A stretch of DNA of 7,723 nt from the NCBI GenBank assembly GCA_020425885.1, contig JAGQRA010000132.1, forward strand, positions 1-7,723, in the 5' to 3' direction. Every line of letters begins with the position of its first letter. The first letter of the stretch is position 1. The notes under the pieces were generated by a model, which ran no database searches, was not told the origin of the DNA, and saw only the letters and a list, made by a program, of their open reading frames with translations. A program made the position numbers and the translations under genes. This DNA comes from Planctomycetota bacterium. GTDB taxonomy: Bacteria; Planctomycetota; UBA1135; UBA2386. Shown piece by piece: positions 1 through 5,866 of this stretch.

Positions 1-2059
1 ATCCCGGGAAACCACGCGACCCGAGGTCGTACGGCAGCGGGACGCCGAGCCAGCTCGTGTTCGAGAAGCCCGACAGGCAGAACGCGAACGGGCCCGGCAG
101 CCGTTGCAGCGCCAGGTGGTAGTCTTCGCCGACGTACGGTCGCTGGGCGAACTCGGGCAGCATCACCGGGGCGCCGAGGCTGCCGCCACAACCGTTGTCG
201 AACGGCACGAACTCCGCCGGCCGGGTCGGGCCATAGCTCCAGGTCCTGTTGCCGAGGGTACCGATGTGGATCGTGGCTGCGGTGGCGACGTCGTAGGCGA
301 GCAGCTGCTCGTAGCTCGGCGGCGGTTCGGTCGTCACAAGGCGCAGCGTCCAGTCTTCACCATTCCATTCCCACGTGTCGGCGCGGCGGCTGCCGTCATG
401 GCCGCCATGCAGCACGGTTCGGCGACGGCCGCAGTCGAAGGTCATGCGGTGACCATCGCGAGGGCTCGGCGCGTTCGAAGGTGCCCGTTGTCGCCACACG
501 ACGCCGTCCCACTCCCAGGTGTCGCCGAGGAGCCCGCCGCCGTTGCGGCCGCCGAACAGCACGATCCGGCGCCGCGGCAGGTCGAGCGTCATGGCGTGAC
601 CGTAGCGACCCGGCGGCGAGGTCGCCGGCGTGGCCTGCCGCCAATCGCCGCCGTCGAACTGCCACGTCGCCGCATCGCCGGTGCCGTTGCCGGTGCGGCC
701 GCCGAACAGCGTGATGCGATCGAGCCGCGGGTCGAGCGTCATGGCGAACGCGTTGCCGGCACCCGGCAGGTGCACCGTGGTCAGCTGGTTCCAGCCGGCG
801 CCGTCGTACTCCCAGGTCCGTTCGGCGATGCCGTTCACGGCCGGTTGATGCAGGATCATGCGATGCCGGATGGGCAGCCACTGCAGGCGGTGCTGGTCGG
901 GCCACGGTTGCCCCTGGTCCTCGTTGATCAGCGTCCAACGATCATCGGCCCACAGCCAGGTCTGCCGGAACGGCGCCTCGACGATGCCCATGCCGAACCA
1001 CATCACGCCGCCGTGGTCGCCGTCCCAGGCGGCGTCGAACCGGGCGTAGAGGCCGGCGTTGGGTTGTACTCCCGGATGCAGCAGCTGCCAGTCGTTGCCG
1101 TCGAGCGCCCAGAGATCGGAGACCAGGCCGAAGAACGACTCGCCGCCGACGACGAACGTGCGCCGGCTCACCGGGTCGTGCACCATGGTGTGGCCGAGTC
1201 GCGTCACCGGGCGGTGGGCCGTGCTGCGCTCGATCCAGGTCATGCCGTCCCATTCCCACGTGTCGCTCTTGTAGTGCCCCGGTTCGTCGGAGCCGCCGAA
1301 CACGACGACACGATCGCGGTGGGGATCGAACACCATCGCGTGGCACCAACGCGGCGGCGGCGAGGCCGCGAACGGCAGCGAGACATCGCTCCAATCGAGA
1401 CCGTCCCACTCCCAGGTGTCGTAGCGGTAGCACGGGCCGAGCACGAAGCAGCTGCCGGCGAACAGCACGACGCGATCGCGCCGGCTGTCCCAGGCCATCG
1501 CCGCGCCGGTGCGCCCCGGCGGTCGATGCAGCGGACTGTTTTGACTGCAGCTGCGGCCGTCCCATTCCACGCTGTCGCCCAGCTCGGCGCAGGTCGCACC
1601 GCGGCCGCCGAACAGCAGCACGCGCTGGCGGCCGCCGTCCCAGGTCATGCAGTGATGTCGTCGCGGCGAAGGCGCCGTGCCCGGCGTCGGCGATGACCAG
1701 TCGATGCCGTTCCACTCCCAGGTGTCGGCCTGCTCGCCGGCATCGGTGCGTCCGCCGAACAGCACGACGACGCCGCGACCAGGGTCGTAGGCCATCGCGC
1801 TGGCGTCACGCGCAGCCGGCGCGTGGGCGGGCGTGGCGCGGGACCAGTCAGCACCGTTCCATTCCCAGGTGTCGCCAACACGCGCGACGTCCGAGGCGCC
1901 GCCGAACAGCACCAACCGCGAGCGCGCCGTGTCCCAGGCGCAGGCCGCATGTCGATGATGGGCCAGCAGCGGCAACAAGTGCCAATCGGTCTGGGCCGCG
2001 GCGGGCGGGAGAACGGAGGCGGTCAGCAGGGCCGCGGTGACGTGGGCTCTGGTCGGCAT
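1..2059 (-). CDS. Secreted kelch-like repeat (beta-propeller) protein, 3' end outside window
   Basis: The frame is open from an ATG at 2059 down to the window start with no stop, giving 686 visible residues. The start is supported by an AAGG-containing Shine-Dalgarno-like site 7 bases upstream and by an immediate Sec signal peptide: Arg4, a hydrophobic stretch over residues 8-17, and an AAA|Q cleavage site near residue 22. Residues about 36-610 hold around twelve copies of a 48-52 residue unit ending in DTWEWDG-x-DW and usually containing VVLFGG, the hallmark of kelch/galactose-oxidase-type propeller blades. Residues 611-686 form a different module with NGCGGSLGAP, PGPFAFCLSG and VPLPYDLG, resembling tails I associate with planctomycete exported proteins. 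No catalytic residues were recognised. The likely role is an exported binding or scaffold protein; ligand unknown. It follows the FG-GAP lipoprotein gene after 111 bases in the same direction. The propeller call is firm; the function is unknown. Confidence 0.9.
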   Translation of the reverse strand, partial: MPTRAHVTAALLTASVLPPAAAQTDWHLLPLLAHHRHAACAWDTARSRLVLFGGASDVARVGDTWEWNGADWSRATPAHAPAARDASAMAYDPGRGVVVLFGGRTDAGEQADTWEWNGIDWSSPTPGTAPSPRRHHCMTWDGGRQRVLLFGGRGATCAELGDSVEWDGRSCSQNSPLHRPPGRTGAAMAWDSRRDRVVLFAGSCFVLGPCYRYDTWEWDGLDWSDVSLPFAASPPPRWCHAMVFDPHRDRVVVFGGSDEPGHYKSDTWEWDGMTWIERSTAHRPVTRLGHTMVHDPVSRRTFVVGGESFFGLVSDLWALDGNDWQLLHPGVQPNAGLYARFDAAWDGDHGGVMWFGMGIVEAPFRQTWLWADDRWTLINEDQGQPWPDQHRLQWLPIRHRMILHQPAVNGIAERTWEYDGAGWNQLTTVHLPGAGNAFAMTLDPRLDRITLFGGRTGNGTGDAATWQFDGGDWRQATPATSPPGRYGHAMTLDLPRRRIVLFGGRNGGGLLGDTWEWDGVVWRQRAPSNAPSPRDGHRMTFDCGRRRTVLHGGHDGSRRADTWEWNGEDWTLRLVTTEPPPSYEQLLAYDVATAATIHIGTLGNRTWSYGPTRPAEFVPFDNGCGGSLGAPVMLPEFAQRPYVGEDYHLALQRLPGPFAFCLSGFSNTSWLGVPLPYDLGSRGFPG
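2..229 (-). other. C-terminal non-kelch domain of the kelch-like protein (partial)
   Basis: From residue 611 the repeat pattern stops. The remaining 76 visible residues contain GCGGSLGAP (623-631), YVGEDYHLAL (642-651), LPGPFAFCLSG (654-664) and GVPLPYDLG (672-680). The alternation of glycine-rich turns and short hydrophobic strands suggests a small beta-sandwich. From memory, planctomycete exported proteins often end in such a module, sometimes followed by a Cys-containing strand. That match is recollection, not a search result. The end of the domain is beyond the window. Confidence 0.5.
230..1954 (-). repeat. Kelch-like repeat array, about 12 units
   Basis: The blade-end motif recurs at residues 63 (DTWEWNGADW), 112 (DTWEWNGIDW), 162 (DSVEWDGRSC), 214, 266, 315 (DLWALDGNDW), 366 (QTWLWADDRW), 414 (RTWEYDGAGW), 464 (ATWQFDGGDW), 513, 561 (DTWEWNGEDW) and a remnant at 605 (TWSYG). 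Spacing is 48 to 52 residues, and shorter before the last. At DNA level the plus strand shows matching words 'cccaggtgtcg' at 514, 1411, 1717 and 1864, and 'cccacgtgtcg' at 370 and 1255. Units 1, 2, 5 and 9 to 11 keep the best motifs. Units 6 to 8 are the most degenerate and units 3 and 4 carry extra cysteines. Confidence 0.9.
1994..2059 (-). other. Sec signal peptide of the kelch-like protein
   Basis: Residues 1-22 show a short basic n-region (Arg4, with His6), a hydrophobic core (AALLTASVL) and a small-residue cleavage site PPAAA before Gln23. There is no cysteine near the cleavage site, so this is a type I rather than a lipoprotein signal. It predicts export across the inner membrane. Confidence 0.75.
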
Positions 2060-2066
2060 CGGATTG

Positions 2067-2073
2067 CACCTTC
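2067..2073 (-). promoter_or_regulatory. Shine-Dalgarno-like site for the kelch-like gene
   Basis: On the minus strand GAAGGTG lies 7 bases upstream of the ATG at 2059, matching the AAGG core of the anti-16S consensus at a standard distance. It supports this start codon. The rest of the 111-base gap (2060-2170) shows no clear -35/-10 pair, hairpin with a T-run, or small gene. Confidence 0.6.
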
Positions 2074-2170
2074 GAGCACATTGTCGTGCGCGGCGGGGCG
2101 ACCCGACATCCGCACAAGGCGTCGATGCCGGCGCGCAGTCGGCCCCGTTCGGCGTTCGTTCCCGCGAGCG

Positions 2171-5100
2171 TCAGCGCGAGGTGGCGAACAGCACCCGCAG
2201 CACGGCCTGTCCGGAGGTCACGAGATCGAGCGTGCCGTCGCCGTTCCAGTCGCCGAGGCCGAACGTCATCGCTGTGGTCTGGTTGCCGAGTCGGCTCGGC
2301 GACACGATGCGGGCCTCGCTCGAGATGCCGGGCGCTTCGCTGAGGTGATAGGCGATCGTCGTCGTGACGGTCGAGGCGATCGTGGGGGTCTCGGCGGCGA
2401 CGATCACATCGAGCGCCATGTCGCCGTTGACGTCACCGAGCCGCAGCATCACAGGCGTCCCCGGGCTCGTCGCGCGGATGACGGGGCTCTCGAGCAACGC
2501 CTCGATCCGGACCTCGTCCGGTGTCGCGGTCGGCACCGCGACGTTGCGATAAAGCCGAAGCGAATCGTCGCCGTCGGCGACGACCATGAGGTCGGTGAGG
2601 CCGTCGCGATCGAAGTCCGCGGCGGCGAGCAGGGTCGGTCGGTGTCCTGCCAACAACACCTGCGAACCTCCGGCCCGGAAGCTCCGCTCGAAGTGGTCCT
2701 GCTCGGGGCCGGCGCCGGCAACGTAGCGATAGAAACGAACGTGGTCGCCATCGAGCCCGCCCGGCGACGTCGGCTCGGGCACGGCGAGCGCGAGCTCGAG
2801 CTGTGGCCTCTGGCGTCCGCTGACCGGTGCGAAGTCGCCGACTGCGAACGCGGTCGCCTTGCCGTGGACGGCCGTCAGGACGCTCGGCTCGTAATAGGGC
2901 AGCTCGGTCGGTCCTGGATTCGGTTTGCCTCGCATCAGGCAGAGCAGCGCGTCGCCCTCGCCCGGTTCCTGGACGTCGAACTTCAGCAGCGCGACGATGT
3001 CCTTCGTGCCGTCGCCGTCGACGTCGGCGACCTCTACCCTGGTGCAGTCGTTCATGGTCAGGGAACGCAGCTGTGAGGTGGGACTGCCGAGGCGCAATTG
3101 GCTGCTCAGGTGATCGGGGGCCTGGACGGGGACAGCGCCGATGGGTCGCCAGACGCCGATTCGGGAGAGGTTGTCGCAGAAGACGAGAACGTCGGGCTCG
3201 CCGGCCCGCGACGGCGCCGGCTGCAGGCTGCGCGGCAACAGGCCGTCGGTGCGCATCGTCGCCCACGGGCCCGGCAGTCCGCCGTAGCCGTCGTTGAACA
3301 GCACGCTGACATGGCTGTCGGCGCGGGCCACGGCCAGATCACACACCTCGCTCTCGACGTTGACCGCGGTCGGGCTCCAGTTGCCGGCGACGATGCCTCC
3401 GACCTGGTAGGGCACGAAGGTGCCGCCATTCGGTGGCAACAGCAAGCCGGCGGTGATCAGGCGGGTGGAGAGGCTCCATTCTTCGCCGCCATCGAGCGCG
3501 CGCTCGTGCACGGCGAACACCGCGTGGCCGGCCGCCGGTCGCAGCGGGTCGGCCGGGAAGGCGCGGCCGAAGTGCAGCGCCCGGAATCGACTCGCGGCGT
3601 CGCCGATCTCGATGGTCGCCAGGGCGTTCGGTTGGAATCGTGCGCCGTCGAAACGCAGCACGGCGACGGGTGTCGCGCCGGGTTGGTCGCGCACCGCGAC
3701 GACCAGTTCGCGCGCCGGGTTCTGCGGGCCATCGAGGTTGGCCATGAGGCTCACGCCGATCGGTGTCGGGCCGAGATCCGTGACCTGATCGCGGGACGGC
3801 GCCGAGAACCGGCGGGCACGGCTCTGGTTCAGCGTCGCCACGACGGGTCGCAGCTCTGCCCCGCCGCCGAGCACGAGGGCGAGGGATTGGCGGGGGCCAT
3901 CGCCGCAGGCGTGCAGGCCGACCGCGATCGAGTGCGAGGATGGGGGGTATCCGGGCATCTCGAAGTCGAGGTGGGCCGTCTCCGCGAACGTGCCGTCGCC
4001 GTTGCCGAAGGCGACGTCGAGCTGCAGCGGCCCGCCGTTGGTGATCGAGCCATCGATCACGGCGACATCGAGACGGCCGTCGCCATCGAGATCGGCGACC
4101 TCGACGGCCTCATGATCGAAGCCGCGAACGGGCACGCTCACGGCCACGAACGCCGGTTGGCCGATCGCCGTCGGCCGCGCCAGCAGGAGCTGCGGCTGGC
4201 TGCCGGGCTGATGGCCATGGCCGGGGATCAGCAACACGTCGGCGAGGTCGTCGCCGTCGAAGAAGCCGACGCGACACTTCGCCATGCCGGCCGCGCCCGC
4301 GATGCGATGCACCGCTCCGAGCGGTGGCGCCGGGATCGCCTGACCGAGCACGACGTGGTGGACCGCGGTGCCAAGGCCGGCGTTCACGATGAAGAGATCC
4401 GGCACGCCGTTGCCGTCGAAGTCGCCGCTGCCCAGGTCTCGTGGACCGCGTTCGGCCGGGACCTGGGGATCGCCGATCTGCTGTCGGGTGCCGAACCGCA
4501 GGAACATGCCGTTGCGTTGGGCCAGCAGCAGTTGCAGGTGCGCCACCCCGCCCTGCCGGGTGAGGGTCGCGAAGTCGCCGATCTCTTCGCCCGCGGGCTG
4601 GAACGGGTCGTCGATCGTGATCGGTGTGATCGCGATCGGCTCTTCGTCGAGCAACGCACCGCGCGGGCCGAAGAACGGATCGGGCGCGGCGAAGGCATAC
4701 GACTCGTCCTCGTGCTGCGCCCACACGTCTTCGCCCCCCGGGCCCTTCAATCGGACGCGCAGGCGGACCTTGACCGGGCCCGGTCGGCCATCGGCTGCCG
4801 GCGGCATGCGGAACACGAGCCGGTCTCCGGCCGAGAGCTCCGGGCGCAGATCGCCATGGGGCAGCGCGACGATGCGGCCACCTTTCTCGAACGCCAGCTC
4901 GACGTCGTCGAATGACGGCTCGGCCGGAACCTGCGAGAAGTCGTGCGGCACCAGCGCCGTGCCGACCAGCGTCACCCTATCGCCACCGGTCGAGCTGCCT
5001 TGCGTCGGCAAGGCCTGGGTCAGCTCCGGGCGGTAGTAGACCGGCACCTCGGTCGACTGGCTCCACAGCTGATTCGCGACCTGTTCGCGCACGAACAGCT

Positions 5101-5788
5101 GCGCCCGGTCAGGGATCGAGTTGCCCGGCACGATCGCGGTGACCGGCACCGCGCCGGTCAGCGGATCAGGAGCTGCGGTGGTGAGCGCCGTGCACTGGCG
5201 CAGCACGGTCTCGGATGCCGGTCCGCGCGTCCTGACGTGCATCTGCAGATTGGTCGCATCGAGTCGGTCGAACGGCAGCCGGAGGCCGCTGACGTGCAGG
5301 GTGACAGCCTGGCCGAGCGGCGAGACGAACTGCGGCGAAGGGAGTTCGGCGCGAGGCTGGCGGACCAGCGTGATCGTGACCGGAGCGGCGATCGGGCGGT
5401 CGTCTTCCATGACCGCGAGCCGGGCGCCGGTGATGTCGCCGGCGACGCCGGCGGCCGCGCCGATCGACGGCGTGGCGAGGCGGAAGGTGATCGTCGTGGC
5501 CCCGCGCGTTTGCACGACCTGCTCGTCGCTCACGCCGTTGGCCTCGATTGCGATCCGCAACCGTTCCGGCGCCGGGATCTGGGCGTTCTTGACCTCGATC
5601 GTGGCCACGGTGCCCGGTGCCGCCGCCAGCGGCAGCACGGCGCCATTGGCGAGGCTGAGCTCGGGCGGCGGCGGCGTCGGGTCGCCCTTGGTCAGCTGAT
5701 TGTAGAGGAGGGCCGGGCCACAGGCAGTCATCGCCATCAGCGCGCCGCCCGCGAGTACGGCCCGAAGCGATGGGTGCCAACGACTCAT
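2171..5788 (-). CDS. FG-GAP/VCBS repeat lipoprotein with Ig-like/IPT-TIG domains
   Basis: This complete gene encodes 1205 residues from the ATG at 5788 to the TGA at 2171-2173. That start was chosen because it places a compact lipoprotein signal at the N-terminus: Arg3 and Arg9, a hydrophobic core, then lipobox MTAC with Cys23. An in-frame ATG at 5812 and a TTG at 5818 would add 8 or 10 residues and have no better ribosome site. After Cys23 comes a Pro-rich linker (residues 36-42), two Ig-like beta regions (about 46-141 and 147-250) and an IPT/TIG-like domain (about 254-366). From about residue 404 a beta-propeller of the FG-GAP/VCBS (integrin alpha-like) type follows, with Asp-rich calcium loops at residues 456, 566, 922, 1058, 1119 and 1180 and a degenerate one at 509. 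No enzyme domain was seen. Gly24 after the lipid Cys does not act as an inner-membrane retention signal, so an outer-membrane location is likely. The expected role is surface binding or scaffolding; the ligand is unknown. Confidence 0.93.
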   Translation of the reverse strand: MSRWHPSLRAVLAGGALMAMTACGPALLYNQLTKGDPTPPPPELSLANGAVLPLAAAPGTVATIEVKNAQIPAPERLRIAIEANGVSDEQVVQTRGATTITFRLATPSIGAAAGVAGDITGARLAVMEDDRPIAAPVTITLVRQPRAELPSPQFVSPLGQAVTLHVSGLRLPFDRLDATNLQMHVRTRGPASETVLRQCTALTTAAPDPLTGAVPVTAIVPGNSIPDRAQLFVREQVANQLWSQSTEVPVYYRPELTQALPTQGSSTGGDRVTLVGTALVPHDFSQVPAEPSFDDVELAFEKGGRIVALPHGDLRPELSAGDRLVFRMPPAADGRPGPVKVRLRVRLKGPGGEDVWAQHEDESYAFAAPDPFFGPRGALLDEEPIAITPITIDDPFQPAGEEIGDFATLTRQGGVAHLQLLLAQRNGMFLRFGTRQQIGDPQVPAERGPRDLGSGDFDGNGVPDLFIVNAGLGTAVHHVVLGQAIPAPPLGAVHRIAGAAGMAKCRVGFFDGDDLADVLLIPGHGHQPGSQPQLLLARPTAIGQPAFVAVSVPVRGFDHEAVEVADLDGDGRLDVAVIDGSITNGGPLQLDVAFGNGDGTFAETAHLDFEMPGYPPSSHSIAVGLHACGDGPRQSLALVLGGGAELRPVVATLNQSRARRFSAPSRDQVTDLGPTPIGVSLMANLDGPQNPARELVVAVRDQPGATPVAVLRFDGARFQPNALATIEIGDAASRFRALHFGRAFPADPLRPAAGHAVFAVHERALDGGEEWSLSTRLITAGLLLPPNGGTFVPYQVGGIVAGNWSPTAVNVESEVCDLAVARADSHVSVLFNDGYGGLPGPWATMRTDGLLPRSLQPAPSRAGEPDVLVFCDNLSRIGVWRPIGAVPVQAPDHLSSQLRLGSPTSQLRSLTMNDCTRVEVADVDGDGTKDIVALLKFDVQEPGEGDALLCLMRGKPNPGPTELPYYEPSVLTAVHGKATAFAVGDFAPVSGRQRPQLELALAVPEPTSPGGLDGDHVRFYRYVAGAGPEQDHFERSFRAGGSQVLLAGHRPTLLAAADFDRDGLTDLMVVADGDDSLRLYRNVAVPTATPDEVRIEALLESPVIRATSPGTPVMLRLGDVNGDMALDVIVAAETPTIASTVTTTIAYHLSEAPGISSEARIVSPSRLGNQTTAMTFGLGDWNGDGTLDLVTSGQAVLRVLFATSR
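2174..4579 (-). repeat. FG-GAP/VCBS beta-propeller repeats
   Basis: Calcium-loop motifs of the form D-x-D/N-G-D-G-x-x-D occur at residues 456 (DFDGNGVPD), 566 (DLDGDGRLD), 922 (DVDGDGTKD), 1058 (DFDRDGLTD), 1119 (DVNGDMALD) and 1180 (DWNGDGTLD). A degenerate copy sits at 509 (FFDGDDLAD). Each is followed by a hydrophobic strand such as LFIVNA, VAVIDG or LMVVAD. GNGDGTF at 595-601 is the typical downstream blade strand. Blades lacking the Asp loop appear near residues 684 (NLDGPQNPARELVVAV), 817 (DLAVARADSHVSVLFNDG) and 984 (GDFAPVSGRQRPQLELALA). About ten blades can be recognised, fewer than half with a consensus calcium loop. Confidence 0.85.
4691..5029 (-). other. IPT/TIG-like Ig-fold domain in the lipoprotein
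   Basis: Residues about 254-366 start with LTQALPTQGSSTGGDRVTLVG, close to the IPT/TIG opening in which a proline, a glycine turn and a GG-x-x-VTL-x-G strand occur in order. It continues with VELAFEKGG, then FRMPPAADG and VKVRLRVRL, as expected for the later strands of this fold. Such domains are protein or carbohydrate binding spacers in cell-surface proteins. Confidence 0.65.
5720..5788 (-). other. Lipoprotein signal peptide with lipobox
   Basis: Residues 1-23 show two arginines in the n-region (3 and 9), a hydrophobic stretch VLAGGALMAM (11-20) and the lipobox MTAC with the predicted lipidated Cys23, encoded at 5722-5720. Residue +2 is Gly, so an Asp+2 inner-membrane retention signal is absent. 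The lipobox has Met at -3, where Leu is commonest; this is tolerated but not ideal. Confidence 0.75.
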
Positions 5789-5828
5789 GCCGGCGACTCT
5801 ATCCAACGCCATCGGCAATTGGCAGTCA

Positions 5829-5855
5829 GCGGATGTCCCGCCTGCGCACCGCAGG
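5829..5855 (-). terminator. Two adjacent small hairpins downstream of the CarboxypepD_reg-like gene
   Basis: Eleven bases after the stop codon the minus strand reads CCTGCG-GTG-CGCAGG (5855-5841), a perfect 6-bp GC-rich stem with a 3-base loop. It is followed by GCGG-GACAT-CCGC (5841-5829), a 4-bp stem that shares one base with the first. No T-run follows, so this is not a classical intrinsic terminator. It could be a pausing or mRNA 3'-end stabilising structure, or chance in GC-rich DNA. Confidence 0.3.
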
Positions 5856-5866
5856 TCGCCGTCGCA

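Noticed and set aside
942..1950. Minus-strand open frames at 942-1715, 1240-1599, 1645-1950 and 1848-2117 as candidate small genes.
   Set aside because: They are off-frame readings of the kelch-like gene. They show repeated out-of-frame versions of the blade motif, such as HLGVGR in place of DTWEWD, and have Arg-rich composition. The frame from 2059 carries the real motifs throughout.
230..1954. CRISPR-like or satellite DNA, suggested by recurring 'cccaggtgtcg' words on the plus strand.
   Set aside because: The spacing is about 150 bases, the words vary, and they fall exactly on the TWEW codons of an intact reading frame. They are coding repeats of a propeller protein.
2060..2170. Promoter for the kelch-like gene in the gap, using TTGTGC as -35 and GACAAT as -10 (minus strand).
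   Set aside because: The two boxes are about 26 bases apart instead of 16-18, and each matches consensus poorly (3 of 6 and 4 of 6).
5789..5818. Upstream starts for the lipoprotein gene at TTG 5818 or ATG 5812.
   Set aside because: The extension adds acidic and polar residues ahead of an otherwise standard lipoprotein signal and neither codon has a better Shine-Dalgarno match. The ATG at 5788 gives the normal distance from the basic n-region to Cys23.
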